Shown here in pieces: positions 1 to 39,700 of a DNA stretch of 64,000 nt. The DNA is from Sphaerolaimus hirsutus (Eukaryota > Nematoda > Chromadorea > Monhysterida > Sphaerolaimidae): the NCBI GenBank assembly GCA_964036195.1, contig OZ038456.1:19220001-19284000 (forward strand). The letters run 5' to 3'. A program made the translations under genes and the position numbers. Each line of letters starts with the position of its first letter. Positions within the stretch are counted from its first letter, which is position 1. Below the pieces are notes generated by a model. That model was given only the letters and a program-made list of their open reading frames with translations, was not told the DNA's origin and made no database searches.

Positions 1-90
1 CTTTCTTTCACCACCAGTGTCAACCAACACAATCCATTGGATTTTCGACAGCAGCAGTAGTGGACCGAAGCCGCGCCGCGAATGCGGCTA
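1..90 (+). CDS. Alk: Possible partial exon upstream of the first MAM exon
   Basis: Frame 2 from the window edge is open (residues include TIHWIFDSSSSGPKP) and reaches a possible donor gtacga at 91. It would leave two bases (TA) that join the first base of the 908 exon to give Tyr, exactly the phase needed. The acceptor lies outside the window. The residues fit a MAM linker only loosely, so this may be intron sequence. Confidence 0.35.
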
Positions 91-907
91 GTACGATGAT
101 GAAATAACGCATCACTTTAGCACTTTCTTAATATTTATTTCTTATTTGGTTGTCGGTCACTTGTCAGCGTGTCAGGCACGTTAATTTGGGACACATTTTG
201 TCACAATTTTGTCGCTTTATTAATAACGTTAAATAACGTTAATAACGTTCACTTAATTAATTAAATGGGTGCTTTACACTTTACCACTGCTAGTCATAAG
301 ATAGCAATAAAATTGTTTTTGTTAAATTTTGTCGGTATGAAAACGGGATGGCAAGATTTTGAGATCGGATGGAGTTCATACAGACTAGAAGCTATAGCTG
401 GCTGCAAAATTATTGTTTTTTTGGGGCTTCACTTTTTTATTACCTATGTCACTTTTCCTATCACACTACCAGAGAATTTCAGTGGACATCAAAGAAAGTG
501 ACTAAGAACCCCCACTTTCAAGTTTCATATTTTTGTGGCTACATTCGTTTGCGTTGACGCATTTATAGCGTTTCAATGGGACGCTGTCCAAAGAAACATG
601 AATTAAGGGAAGGGAAGTAAGAAGTTCTTACTAAGAACAGGGAATTGTATAGGATTCTGAAATATCTGCGCGCTGTATTTGATTGTTATAATGTATCTGT
701 CCTTGTAAAGTATAAAATTAGATGAAGTAACTCACTTAACGCATCCAAAGTCAACCCGCAAACAATTTGTCAAGAATTGTACTTCAACTGTGTAAGATAT
801 CAGTACTTCTATATTACTTCTTAAAGAAAGAGTGCAAAAAGTGCACTGCCACCAGCTGGAATCGAACCTGTCCATCTCCAATAAAATCGCCCTCCCTCCC
901 TCTTCAG
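91..907. other. Non-coding interval upstream of first confident exon
   Basis: A+T-rich sequence with short tandem motifs around 215-260 (repeated AATAACGTTA). No coding-like frame of useful length is visible. It is read as an intron of the Alk-like gene if the 1-90 exon is real. A tRNA-like B-box (GGTTCGATTCC) on the minus strand at 855-865 has no partner A-box. Confidence 0.5.
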
Positions 908-27295
<26,388 letters not shown>

Positions 27296-28081
27296 TGGAA
27301 TGTCTTCATGGATTGGCTTACATTGCCCCGGTTGTCCATTTTGTGATGGAGAGATGCCAGGTTTATTGTAGATTACCGTAGATTCTTGAATAGGGTACCC
27401 CTCTGTAAGTCATACCGTTAAATAACCCCCTTGTAAATTTGACTAAAGGGGACTTATTCTAGAATATACGACATGCTCGGAATATTATAGTGCCAGAAAA
27501 TTAAGTGTCAGTGGCACCAGGGTATCTGTAAATGGCAGAAATGTTAGATTTAGGATGCTTCTATTTTCTGTCACCATTCCATAATATAAAATACTAACAA
27601 AAACTTGGAGTCACAACAAAACTTTTTTTCATATCATTACAAACGTAGTTTTCTTCATATATTTATATCTAAGTGCTTGAAAAAGTCTTGATCTTGTACA
27701 AAAATGAATTTTTGTTCCAAACCGTACGATTTCACAGTACTGGTGGAAACTTTTTCAATACACTTATATTATTTGCATTTGTGCACCTATGATCTCAGAG
27801 GTCAGAATCCTTTCTATATTTTGTTGTTTTTTACAGGTGTTTTACAGGTTTGAATCTGAATCTTGAAGTCTTCTTGTTGCATTTTATTCATTTATCAGGC
27901 TTTTTTATTTTTATTTGGCGTTTTTCATTTGTCCAATTGTCACAAATTTTGAATTATAACTTGAATTGTAACATCTACCACCTGTAAAATCATTAGCATA
28001 TTTGTTTTTGAGTTGATTTGATTATCACAGTGAAAATGTTCTCAATGTGCTACTATTCAAGCATGTGGCTTGCTACTTATT
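27296..28081. other. Intergenic, nothing coding seen
   Basis: It starts with a short CCGTTAAATAACCCCC hairpin-element fragment (27370-27470), then plain A+T-rich DNA. Any 3' UTR of the Alk-like gene would lie here; no standard AATAAA signal stands out close to the stop. Confidence 0.5.
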
Positions 28082-29036
28082 GGCGCCCCACACACTAGTT
28101 GACAAATGTGTGTCAACTGATCTGTGTCAACTCAGATTCCTGCTTCACGTGTCGCATAGTGATCTTCTGATGCACTTGTCGTAATATTTATCTTTCGACA
28201 TTGCCGCATGTGCATTCGGAGATCGCTCTGAACACGTGAAGCCGAAATCTGAGTTGACACTTTACCAGTTGACAAGACAGACATGCGTCAACATATGAAG
28301 GGTGTGCTTCTAAAAGTACCGATCTACAAAAAATAGATTTTGAGATAATCGCAATTAAAAGTTTGGAGTATGCAATACCCATACATGGGTATTGGGTATG
28401 GGAATTTTGGGTAAGGGTATTTCGGCCATATTGTTGGGTATCCACATGCATGGGTATAATCATTGATTATACACATAACACTAGCTATATAAAATTTAGG
28501 GAATTGTATTTTTGTAGTATTTACAGTACATTTTAAAGGAACAAATTGGTGATAGCGTGTAGATCGGTATTTTTAAAGCACAAAATCAGAAAGCTGTAGA
28601 TCGGTACTTTTACCCATAATAAAAAAGCACAAAATGAGTTTTTGCGCAACCGGACACCGATCTGACATCGGTACTTTTAGAAGCACAAAAAATAATGTGC
28701 AGATCAGTACATTTAAAAGAACAATTTTGAAAAAAGTGTGTAGATCAGTACTTTTAAAGACACAAAAGCTGAAAAAGCTTGTAGATCGGTACTTTTAAAA
28801 TTTCAAAAACTGTATTTTGCGATTTTTTTGCTTTTTTCGAAATTGATATCTCAAAATTGAATTTCGCGCCCCCCATATCTCAAAATTGAATTTCGCGCCG
28901 CCCACATATTATATATATTTTTGAAGCGCATTTTTATGGGGACTCCAAAAATGGTCCTAACTCAAATTTGAAAAATTTGTAGATCGGTACTTTTAGAAGC
29001 ACACCCTTCATATACAGACTAGTGTGTGGGTCGCCA
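28082..29036. mobile_element. Inverted-repeat element with a nested TA-target element
   Basis: Outer ends are GGCGCCCCACACACTAGTTG and AGACTAGTGTGTGGGTCGCC (same family as 8780-9000). Inside, 28296-29010 is a second element with ends TGAAGGGTGTGCTTCTAAAA and TTTTAGAAGCACACCCTTCA flanked by TA. The inner element holds AGATCGGTACTTTTA repeats. A truncated copy of the inner element is at 41369-41560. Confidence 0.8.
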
Positions 29037-29680
29037 TGATTGAAGTTTTATCAGCATTTGAGACCTTAACACACATAAAAACTTATTTGGTAAGTAGTGA
29101 AAAGTTGCAAGTTATGTGATCTGATCAGATAATGACAAGTAGACATAAATAGCATGTAACTTTGTAAATGACAATACCTGTCGCTGAAAGTTTACGCGTA
29201 ACTTACAACACACTTGCAGAACCAGTCACATTTATAATAATTATCAAAATCAGTGCTATTTTATTATACATAAATACTGTACAGTGTGATAGCATGTACA
29301 TATTAATGAATTTATTTTTTTATGTAAATATGTTCCATTCTCTCCTATTTTTGTGGCAAATATTTTTTTGTAAAATTCGTTGTTTGACATCATTTGCTGG
29401 TCAGTTGTGTGGATGGTGCTATATTTTTGACAGTTTAAATTCAGCTTTACCTAATCTTCTTGTTTCATGTTTTTCCCATGACAATAAATCATTGTGTAAT
29501 TCGCTATGTGCTCAGAATATTTGTAAAAAAGTGTACGCATTTGAGATCACACATTTCTGGTAAAATATATTCCATTTTTTATTTGTCTTTATACCGTTTT
29601 TTTGTTTTGTTTTTATAAAAAATAAATGTATATTTTAATTCCTCTTGAGATATAAACATAGTGGAAATTTACCATGGACA
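29037..29680. other. A+T-rich intergenic sequence
   Basis: A long open frame (29168-29563) is A+T-rich and hydrophobic, with no recognisable domain. I see no splice context and no motif, so I do not call a gene. Confidence 0.4.
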
Positions 29681-29684
29681 CCAG

Positions 29685-29867
29685 GGGGCACTCCCAGACC
29701 CTGTAAAATGCCCTGTAAAAAGTCAAATGTCATGCAAGCGTCAAAAGTCATTGAAAATGCCCTGCAAAACGTACGTTTGCCATTTTGCAGGGCATTTTCC
29801 ATGACTTTTGACACTTTGCATGACATATGACTTTTTACAGGGCATTTTACAGGGCTGAGAGTGGCAC
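29685..29867. mobile_element. Complete introner-family element outside a known gene
   Basis: It starts GGGGCACTCCCAGACCCTGT, ends GCTGAGAGTGGCAC, and is flanked by CAG (29682-29684) and CAA (29868-29870). The two halves are nearly perfect inverted repeats around TTTGCCATTTTGCAGGGC. It is the best reference for the full element. Confidence 0.9.
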
Positions 29868-29870
29868 CAA

Positions 29871-30903
29871 ATGGACACAAATATGGACACAATACATTCC
29901 CCCTACCTTCACATCGTTGACATTGACAACACTTTCTTGCGCGGAACATTTTAAGGGCATTATTATGATTGAATTTCACCTAGCCCTGGCGGCTAAGAGT
30001 TAACGAGATAAGTGTTTACCTAAGTGCCCAGGAAAGTTCCAAGTGACAAGTAGAATGGTAAGTGGTAAGTTGAACGACGAGTGAACCTAAAAGTGACAAG
30101 TAATTCTTTAATGATGTCATGAAGTATTTAAATTAATTTTCACCTGCCCAAATTTATGTAACACATTATTGGTACGTGTTTATTTGCTGAAAAAGGCACC
30201 TCATTCAACCCTATAATTTAAACTACCTTAATGCGTCTGCGTAAATTGAAAAATCTCACGTGACGTCACAGTTTTGCATGAGACGAATGACGATAATTTT
30301 CAATAGCCAGCGTAAACCCCCATAAATCACAAATAATAATAGTGGAAATGTTTACTACTCTCCAACGGATGTATTCATGAATAAACAACTTTTTCAAATC
30401 AGTTTTGCTTAAGCGACGTTTACACTGATGTTTGTGCCGCCAAAAAAGGAGTGAAAAAGTTCCATAACTCTGAAATAAGTTCCATGTCTGCTACAAAAAG
30501 CAGTGATGTATACTCACTAGTTGAGTGTACACATGCCAATTTTCTGATAATTTGTGCATGTCGTTCAAGTTTTAAAATGAATTTCAACCCATTTGGAAAC
30601 CGATTTTGAAACCGAACCGACAACTGAAATTCATTATAAAACTTCAACGACAATCACCAATTATCTGCAAATTGGCATGTTTGTACACTCAACTAGTGAG
30701 TGTACTTCATTGCATTTTCTTGCAGATATGAAACTTTATACCGGGATTATGGAACTTTTTAACTCGATTTTTTGTCGGCACAGGTAAAAAAATAACCGTG
30801 TAAACGACCCTTTAGATTACCATTTTCAATGAATGTGCTGGCATACTTTTCGTCAGAATCGAAAAAATCTCAGAAATATCCTTGCCAAGTTAAATCCCCT
30901 AGA
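29871..30903. other. Intergenic with foldback sequence
   Basis: About 30412-30815 is a foldback element: ends AAGCGACGTTTACACTG and CCGTGTAAACGACCCTTT, with inner arms (CTCACTAGTTGAGTGTACA / TGTACACTCAACTAGTGAG) pairing around 30600. The remainder is A+T-rich with no coding signal. Confidence 0.65.
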
Positions 30904-31617
30904 TACACTCCGGGAAAAATGTCTTTATGTTCCTGGATGGGAGTAAATTTTTTATCTGTCCTCCCATTTGAAATGTGACAGCTGTTGGTGTATTCCCAGT
31001 ATACCATGTCTTAAATTAAGGTTTCTTTGTGCAGCATGTCGATTTTCAGCAAAATCGATGCATCTCTAAATTTTTGGTGGCTGTCCGAAGTCAAAATTTG
31101 CATGGAAAAAAGTCTGTGTTTTTTTATTTTCAAAGAACAGTGGATAAAACACCCACTGAAGGCACCAGTGCTACTGCAGATCACACTATATGCAGCTGGA
31201 ACCCTCAGAAGTGAGTGGGGCCCCCTAAGCGAATGACTGTGCTGGCTATATAGTGCTCACTGCTGTCTGCCATCATTTTAGCTATCACTTGCAGCCAGTC
31301 ATGAGAAAGATATCGGTCAGACATTATGGCAGTGTTCAATATAGTACAAATGTGAAATGTTGGCACCATGCCAACTCTCAGCTATGCAGTTAAAGAGAAC
31401 TGCAAAAAAGCAAACAAAAAATTCTGAAGGTGCCGCACTTTCGGTGTAACCAAAATCAGCAATATACGCAGGGGGGCAGCGATATTTCTACTATGGGGTG
31501 TCGACACTATAACCACCCTTAAAAATATGTGTCAACCCGAATGAACCCATATTTGATGATTGGTATGCAACTGAACCCAAAACACCAAAAACATAAAGAC
31601 ATATTTCCCGGAGTGTA
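30904..31617. mobile_element. Inverted-repeat element (TACACTCCGGGAAAAATGTC ends)
   Basis: Left end TACACTCCGGGAAAAATGTC, right end GACATATTTCCCGGAGTGTA. An inverted partial copy lies at about 33484-33603 and end fragments near 50610 and 53265. The interior has an open frame (31027-31236) without a recognisable domain. Confidence 0.75.
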
Positions 31618-33661
31618 TGTAGGAACGTCTAAATAACCAAATAACGGTACGGTAAATGTTGATAATTTCCGATACGCGTTACGCCTTGGTAAATTTTCCA
31701 TTTGGCTTAATTAACTGACGTTTGACGCCCAACTTTTTATCCACAAAATCACACAGTTTTACCAGTTTTATCTATAGATCAACAACATGCAGTCTTGAAA
31801 ACAGTGACGCTTTTCGCATAAATATTTCACGCGCAGTATGATCCGCACGGGTGTGCCAACAACGATTAATTACCGATGGATTGGCGCCATGGTTTTGGCG
31901 CGCGCACCGCCATTTTGCGTTTTTTTGGCATGCGGCGCTATTTTTTTTCTTTCGGCGCTTTTGCCATCACTAATACATAGCTGCATGGAGCTATTTATAT
32001 GCGCTCGTGACAATTGACAGTTTACTTTACATTTATTATGACAATTGACAACTTGCATGACATTTTACATGACCTTTTTTCACTTTACAAGGTTTGGGAC
32101 TTCCCCCCCCCCAGTTACACAAAAGGAAACAGGTAGAAACTCAAGCAACAAGATGAAATTTTTTACAAAAAATGTGAATTTTTATACAATTTCACAAAAG
32201 CATGAATTTTTATACAATTTTACAAACATTCGATTTTTTCATACAATTTTTATCTTTATTTTTAAATTTTCCATTTTATTTTATTCTATTTTATTCTTGA
32301 ATTTTCCATTTTATTATTTTTTTCTGAGATTTTGCCAACCGTGTTGGCGTAGTAACAAAGCAATTTTTTTTGAAGTGTTGCGATTTTGTACTGGCGCCAT
32401 TGGCGCTTCGCGCTGGTGTTTGGATAAGCGTCAAGGCGCTTTTGGCATTTGGCGTTAAAGTCCCGGCGGTTTTTCCAGCACTAGTATCACTAGTTCCACG
32501 ACCAGATATATAAAGTTAAAACAAAGAACTGTAATCGATTTTGTTTTTGAGCATTGAAAAATTTGTATTGAGCAAATTTGTAGAGAAAAAGTGAATATTG
32601 TTGAAATGAAACGTTCGTTTTCAGCTCAAATACTAAGCGCTATTTATTGTATAAAATTTAAAGCAAATTCAAGTACCGTATTACCTCGAAATACCCCCAG
32701 GGAATTTTATATTTCGCCAGTAAAATTTGAGGGGGGGATAATTCAACGGGGGGGGGGGTTAATTCGAGGCAATACGGAATAAATTGATGCCAATATGTAT
32801 CGCAGCTACACATAACACCAGTTTGTGTAGCCATCTACCGTATTACCTCGAATTATCCCCCCCCCTTGAATTAACCCCCCCCTCGAATTAACCCCCCCTC
32901 AAAATGGGCTGGGGAAATAATAACCCCCCCCTCGAAATACCCCCCCCCCCCTTCGGAATTATGTATGTCATGTACATAATAAATACGTCATGTATGCAAA
33001 GTACATGATGTATATTACTGTTTATTTGTATTTCAGCTACACATGGACATGTTTGTGTAGCTAATCTAGGTTTTTATGTCCAAATATATCTTGTTTGGAC
33101 ACATTTATTACCTGTTTTCGGCATGCAAATGCCTACTATTTACTACGATCCTTACGAAAATTTCTGACGAAATAATAAGACCCCCCCTCGAATAACCCCC
33201 CCCCTCGAATTAACCCCCCCTCAAATTTTGCTGGCGAAATAATAAACCCCCATGGGGGTATTTCGAGGTAATACGGTACGTTGATATGTGCAAAAGTAGC
33301 CTGTTTTATCACGTTTATTACCAGTTTTGGGTATGTAAAACCCCATCTTTACTATGAGTCATCTCGAAAATTTCTGGAGAAATAATAAACCCCCCTTTGA
33401 ATAAGCCACCCCCCACAAAATACCCCCTCAAAATGTTCACCCTGAAAAAAATGAACTCCCTGGGGGTATTTCGAGGACCTTAATTGAGGACATGGTATAC
33501 CACTACCAGAAAAAAGCACCAGGAGGCAGGAGCTGTCACATTTCAAATGTGAGGACAGATAAAAATTTTACTCCCATTCAGGAATGTAAAGATATTCTTC
33601 CAGGGTCTGTAGCTGCCTCACAAATAGGTAAATACAAACATTCCTAAATTCAAATTCTCAA
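31618..33661. other. Intergenic repeats upstream of the DB-module gene
   Basis: It contains a half copy of the introner family (32007-32103), a short CCGTAT hairpin (32676-32777), a 439-bp CCGTAT element (32838-33276) and a partial one (33350-33480). The T/A-rich stretch 32150-32330 (TATACAATTTTACAAA, ATTTTATTTT) matches the interior of the hAT-like element at 51233. No coding exon is seen. Confidence 0.6.
32838..33276. mobile_element. 439-bp CCGTAT element bounded by TA
   Basis: Ends CCGTATTACCTCGAATTATC and TTTCGAGGTAATACGG with TA on both sides. The copy at 52740-53176 is close to identical in length and sequence, including the central GTACATGATGTATATTACTG segment. Confidence 0.88.
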
Positions 33662-33731
33662 ATGGATCTGAAAATTGGCCTACCTGCAATAATTCTGTTC
33701 ACAGTTATATTGTCTCTACAATGCTTCAATG
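33662..33731 (+). CDS. DB-module gene exon 1: signal peptide
   Basis: ATG opens MDLKIGLPAIILFTVILSLQ then CFNG, with one basic residue, a hydrophobic core and likely cleavage near the end of the exon. The donor is aatg|gtatga, phase 1. The 5' UTR extent is unknown. Confidence 0.8.
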
Positions 33732-36700
33732 GTATGATTTTTTAGATTTCACTTATCAGAGTACAGTAAGTGTCATACAATAATTTTCAAGTTATAACAT
33801 CTTTGAGTTTTGAAAAATTAAAAAAGTTAATGTTTCTCAATACTTTCATGGAACACTTTATAATATGTCCACTCAATGTCTCAAAAATACTACAATTTCA
33901 TGATATTTTCGAAACAGTGAATCAGCATCAATCTTCATAGGTAGTTACACTTCTCAGCGCTTCACGATGCATCACACCCACTTTTTTGCTGTGAAAAAAT
34001 AGCCATCCAAAATGACCCCAAAATTACCCCCCCCAGCCAACAGCGCGCAGTGCTCCAAAAAGAAGAACCTATGTTCAGTCTATGGCAAGTGCTACCGTGA
34101 GTGCACCAGGTGCCAATCCCAGACTCTGTAAAAGTCCTGTAGAATGTCAAATGTCATGAAAAGTTTCAAAAGTCATCGAAGATGCCCTGCAAAATGGCAA
34201 CTCGGTTGCCATTTTGCAGTGCATATTCCAAAACTTTTTACACTTTGCTTTACATTTTACATTTTACAGGGCTTTTTACAGGGTCTGGGAGTGCCACCAG
34301 AATGCAAAAAAATGACTTTACCTGCGAAAATGGCCAATGCTGCTGCAAAAACAGGGGGGAGGATAGTGGAGAGGGAGAGGGGGAGGGGGAGGCACAGGGG
34401 GAGGCACATACTGATGATGGGGGTGGTAGGTTGTTGGTGTTGTTTTTTTAAAAACACCAATATTTACCAAAAAACAGGCTTTTCGAAATAAGCTGTTTCA
34501 AAAAATAGCAGCTAGAATTTTCAGTAATTATTCACCAGAGTTGTTCAAATTACTGAACTTTTTTAAAAGTAAATGTAAACGTAAAGTATTTTTATTTTAC
34601 TCATCAAAGAGTATAGAAAACATAAAATACTTTTCTTTTACTCGTACGTACGCGTAAATGCGAGTACAAATTGAGTGTAACAATAACATAAATAACAAAA
34701 CCTTCAGTTTGTGTTCTGTGAAATGCAGAACACACGTTAAAACAATGACGGAGTCGCGTTAGAACAGGGTTTATATACCATCTATATTTACATACTTATA
34801 TAGGTAACTCTATAAATACATAGGTATACTCTTGTACTTGGTGAATATTTTCTACCTCAGCGTACATGACAAACAACGAATTAGCGCTGATAGTTCCAAA
34901 ACATTCTGGCGAAGTAATAAACCCCCCTCGAAATACCCTTGTTTAACCCACCCCCCCTCAAAATTAACACTATGAAACAATTTCGAGGGCTTTGCGAGGA
35001 AATAGAGTACATTGCAGTGTAGTCGGGGGTCCACTGATACGCACATCTGCCCGATACGCACATTTGCCCCTTTTTTCACTTGATACTTTTTCAAGTGATT
35101 TTCAGATATGAGTAAAGTGAAAAAAGTTGCGCAATGACATTAGTGAACTTTTTTCACTTCACTCATATCTGAAAATCACTTGAAAATGTGTCAAGTGAAA
35201 AAAACGGGCAAATGTGCGTATCGGGCAGATGTGCGTATCAGGCCTGCCCCGTGTAGTCACCTTATAAATATGTCCCACATTGACTTCACAGAAATACGTT
35301 TTCTTTACGCGTATGCTTCAAAAACGTACGCGTACACGTGAGTACATTACTTTTTTTAAAGTATATGTAAACGTATTTACCGCGTACTCGCGTACGCGTA
35401 TTTTTCGAGTAAACGTACGTACCTTTTAACAACTTTGTTATTCACTAGGAAATTCATAACACCTTGTAAAAAGTACTTGAAATCAATAAAAATACCGTAT
35501 TTGTTTGAATAGTTCCCCCTCGAATCACCCCCCCTGTAAGACGAGCGAGGAAATAATAATTCCCTCCTTGAATAACCCCCCCCCCCTGAAGAGATCTGAT
35601 CAATTTGTTGTGCCCAATTTGAAGAAAAATGGCACATTATTGTGTCAATAAAGCATATATCATTGAATGAGTTAAATACTGGTACTGGTACTACTGGTAA
35701 AAATACTGGTACTCACGTACTCGCGCACTTTATGAAAGTACGCGAGTATGGAAAACGTATTTTAAGGGGACAGAAAATGTCATTATTCCAGACAGAAAGT
35801 GAGAAAAATAGAAAAAAAATTACTAAGAAATACTTATCAGGAGAGAAAACACATTTTTGATGTATTCCAGAGTGAACATCAAAAAAGATGCTGATTTTTA
35901 CATTATTTTTGTGAGAGTAAATACCCACTTTTACGTTTTCTCTGGAAAAAATAGTCGTTTTACCGTTTTCTCTGAAAAAAAAATATTTTACGCACATTTA
36001 CGCAGTGTAAAAGTATTTTTAAAATTCTTTACGTTTTCTGTACTCAACTGTGAGTGAAAAATAAATACTTTACGTTTACGTTCACTTTCAAAAACATTCA
36101 GTACTTTTAACAACTCTGAAAAAAACCATAGACCATCCCTACATGCACCCCCCCCCCCACCTCTTTCAGATACTGGATCCGGAGGGGAATCTCTCAGTGG
36201 TATTGCTGAAGCAAAATCTGGTAGTGGTTCGAAACCGAAACCGAAACCGAAACCGAAAACCAGCAGTTCAAAGCCAACAAGTAATGGCGGTAGTAGCAGT
36301 AGCAGTAGTGGGGTTAGTGCCTGGTGGGGGCAGTCCCGGACTCTGTAAAAAACACTGTAAAGTGTAAAAGGCCCTGTAAAGTGCCATGTGTCATGTAAAA
36401 GACCCCTTAAAGTGTCATGTATTCAAATATTATTGTATCGCATCCAAAAGTTATGCTTTTTGTATAAAAATCTTACCTTTGGACATAAGATTTGGATACA
36501 AAAACATAAGAATTGGACATGATGCGATTGAGGCGTCTAATTCTAAAAGTCGACAAGTCCACAAAATGCGATTTTGAGTAAATCGCATTTTAAGTTTCAT
36601 TTCGAATTCCAGGTCCGTGGTGCGTGTCCAATGGGGCCTCTCTCATGCTCTACCTGAAGTTCCAAATGTTAACAATAAAGCGGGAATTAGAGCTCAGTCA

Positions 36701-39700
36701 CGACGTCATTTCACGTCATCATTTCACGTCGAATCGACGCTGAGCTCTAATTCCCGCTTAAAGTGTCAAATTTTCAGCCCCTGCTTTCAACGTATAATGG
36801 AAAAATTGTGTGTCTATAAAATTCTACTCGGACAGAACAAAACCGTTTTGGGGAGGAAAATGCACTTGTCGACTTCTTGCACTCGAGAACATTTTTTGTT
36901 CCCGTCCGCGTCCTGCCTGCCTTATGGGAAATTTATGGACTTGTCGACTTTTAGAAATCGGTGTCCATGATGGACTTGTCACATTTCTTGCATTTTTTCC
37001 CATCAAATAAGGCTGCGGAAGGTGGACTTGTCGACTTTTAGCCCAAAACTAAATGGACTTGTCAACTTCTTGCCAATTTTTTTGCAGTTTTCCCTGAAAA
37101 TGTCAAATTTGGCACTTTGCCATATGGGCATGTGAGGTCAAAAAATTCATGGAAAATGATGAAAAATGTGCGGAAGAAGCCCCAGATGACGTTTCCGGGC
37201 CTAACTCAAAATTTTCATATTTTGGACTTGTCGACTTTAAGAATTGGACGCCTCAATTATATTTGGATACATATGACACTTAACAGGTCTTTTTCGTGAC
37301 ACCTGAAACTTTACAGGGTCTTTAACATGACACATCACATTTCACAGGGTCTTTCACAGGGTCTGGGACTGGCACCTGGGGTTGCCTATATTTTGGGATG
37401 GCGGTTGGGTCCAGGGGCCAGTTCCGCAAGTAGACAAGTTAAGAGTTAAAAGTTAAGAGTTGAGTTAAAGGTTAAAAGTTGAGTCAAAAGTTGAGTTAAA
37501 AGTTAAGAGTTGAGTTAAAGGTTAAAAGTTGAGTCAAAAGTTGAGTTAAAAGTTAAGAGTTGAGTTAAAGGTTAAAAGTTGAGTCAAAAGTTGAGTTAAA
37601 AGTTAAGAGTTGAGTTAAAGGTTAAAAGTTGAGTCAAAAGTTGAGTTAAATGTTAAGAGTTGAGTTAAAGGTTAAAAGTTGAGTCAAAAGTTGAGTTAAA
37701 TGTTAAGAGTTGAGTTAAAGGTTAAAAGATGAGTTAAAAGTTGATTTAAAAGACAAATGGGTCATTCGTTGCAGAAGCGCGATACGCTGATCTTCAATCA
37801 TATTTTGTCCCCGCAAGGCCATTTTGAAACAACGTTCGCGATTTTTTTTTTTGCGATAATTTTTTTGGATACGTTGTTTTCAAATGTCGTGCATACAACA
37901 TTGGCAGCATGCCAGCGAACAGCCGTATCAATACCAATTTCACATTTTTATTTTTTTACCATCATTTTCCACTTGTCTCTTAACTCAACTCTTAACTCTA
38001 CTCTTAACTCAACTCTTAACTCTTAACTCAACTTTTAACCTTTAACTCAACTCTTAACATTTAACTCAACTTTTAACTCAACTCTTAAATTTTAACCTTT
38101 CTCTTAAACTTTAACTTTTCTCTTAAACTTTAACTTTACTCTTAACTCGCCATTTGTCATTTTACTCAACTCTTAACTTTTAACTCTTAACTTGTCCACT
38201 TGCGGAACCGGCACCAGTACAATTTCGGAACCATGTAAAAATGAAAGTGAAAGTGTAAAAGTGTAGGTAATGTTATTTATAGTTATGACATTCCACAGAG
38301 CACGGCACCAGCCCATGATGTTCAGTGTTGATTTCAAATTACAACCATTTAGACAACAGCCGCTAACTACCCCCTTAAATAACTCCCACGGGGAGCTTAT
38401 TCAAGACTTTTCGGTACATGTTCTCTATATTACCTAGTTGATTAGCCGAATCACCTAAAAGTGAATTCATCCCGACAAAAACACAGGGTTCAACCGATGA
38501 CGAAATCGAAGAATGCTGCGACAAGAAAGGCTTGCCGTCGGGATGCAAAAAATACTGCAATGTGAAAAGCTTCACCGACTCCACTGTACGTCATCAGATT
38601 TTTAAGTGTTCCTTTCAACAAAAACTCAACCTAAAATTTGGGTGGTAAAACAAAACAACTTGTCAACTTGACAACAACAACATGACACAGAACTTCATTC
38701 AAGCAGTGACATTATTTTACTCAGTGACAATGACTAATAGTGACGTTAAATGATGTTAAATTGACATGGAATTCACGCCGCACATTGAAAATGGCGCCAC
38801 GGTGCTTTTGGCACTGGCAGAACACAATGTTGTAAATGGTTACCGCCGTAAGAAAGAGGCCCAGTGAAAACACTCTGGGTTTTCACAACAGTAAATCATA
38901 GTTGTTAAAACGTATTTACGTTTACTCGATAAATACCGATACTCGAGTACTGTGTAAATACGTTTACGTTTCCTCCCAAAAAAACCGGTTCTCACTTACT
39001 CGCGTACTTTAAAAAGTATGCGCATACGGAAAACGTATACCTATCTAACCGGCTTTTTCATGGGCTTTATTAAAGTATAAAGGAAAAAGAAGGAGAGAAA
39101 GGCTAAAAACAGAGATAAAGTATCGAGAAAAAACCCATTAATATAGGCAAAAATATATTTACTTTTGAATTTGGTGGTGAAAAAGTTTGAAAATTACTGA
39201 TTTGAGCAAAAATTGTGGCTAAATTTCTCAAAAATACCTACCGTATTTCCTCGAAATACTCCCCCCCCCTAGAAATACCCCCCTCGAAATACCCCCCCCC
39301 CCTCAAAATGGGCACTATGTATTTGTGGTCCGGGAAATGCATAACAGACGTTCAAAACACTTACTGTGTTACGTTAGAACATCGTTTATACCATCTACCG
39401 TATATCCTTGAATAAGACCCCCCCTTGAATAATACCCCCCTTGAATAACACCCCCCTGTTGGCCAGGTGAGGAAAAAATAACGCCCCCCCTTGAATAACT
39501 CCCCCTTCTTGAATAAGTCCCCCCTCTGGGTAAAACGACAATGTGTATTTGAATGATTCAGACGCCGATGAACACGAATTTTAGGATGGATACGTTGTTT
39601 TTGTTCTTGTTGAACTGGTCATTTTCTGCATTACATGTGTTGACGGAATGCATACAAACAATGAATAAAGTGAAAGTTTTCCTGGAAGTTCTGAGGAAAA

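Noticed and set aside
845..885. tRNA-like B-box (minus strand GGTTCGATTCC)
   Set aside because: No A-box at the right distance, no cloverleaf, and the site abuts a confident exon; at most a SINE or tRNA fragment.
29168..29563. 131-residue open frame
   Set aside because: A+T-rich, hydrophobic, no motif and no splice context; length is expected by chance in such DNA.
34037..34096. Donor gtgagt at 34097 for exon 2
   Set aside because: It looks better than cag|gtgcca but leaves one base, which breaks the frame of exon 3; the CAG site fits phase and the element boundary.
34537..36118. Single 1.58-kb hAT-like element
   Set aside because: Ends match the CAGAGTTGTT family, but flanking 8-mers do not match, so it is more likely two or more overlapping copies.
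37440..37750. CRISPR-like regular repeats
   Set aside because: Direct repeats without unique spacers in eukaryotic DNA; they are the tandem arm of the 37415-38214 element.
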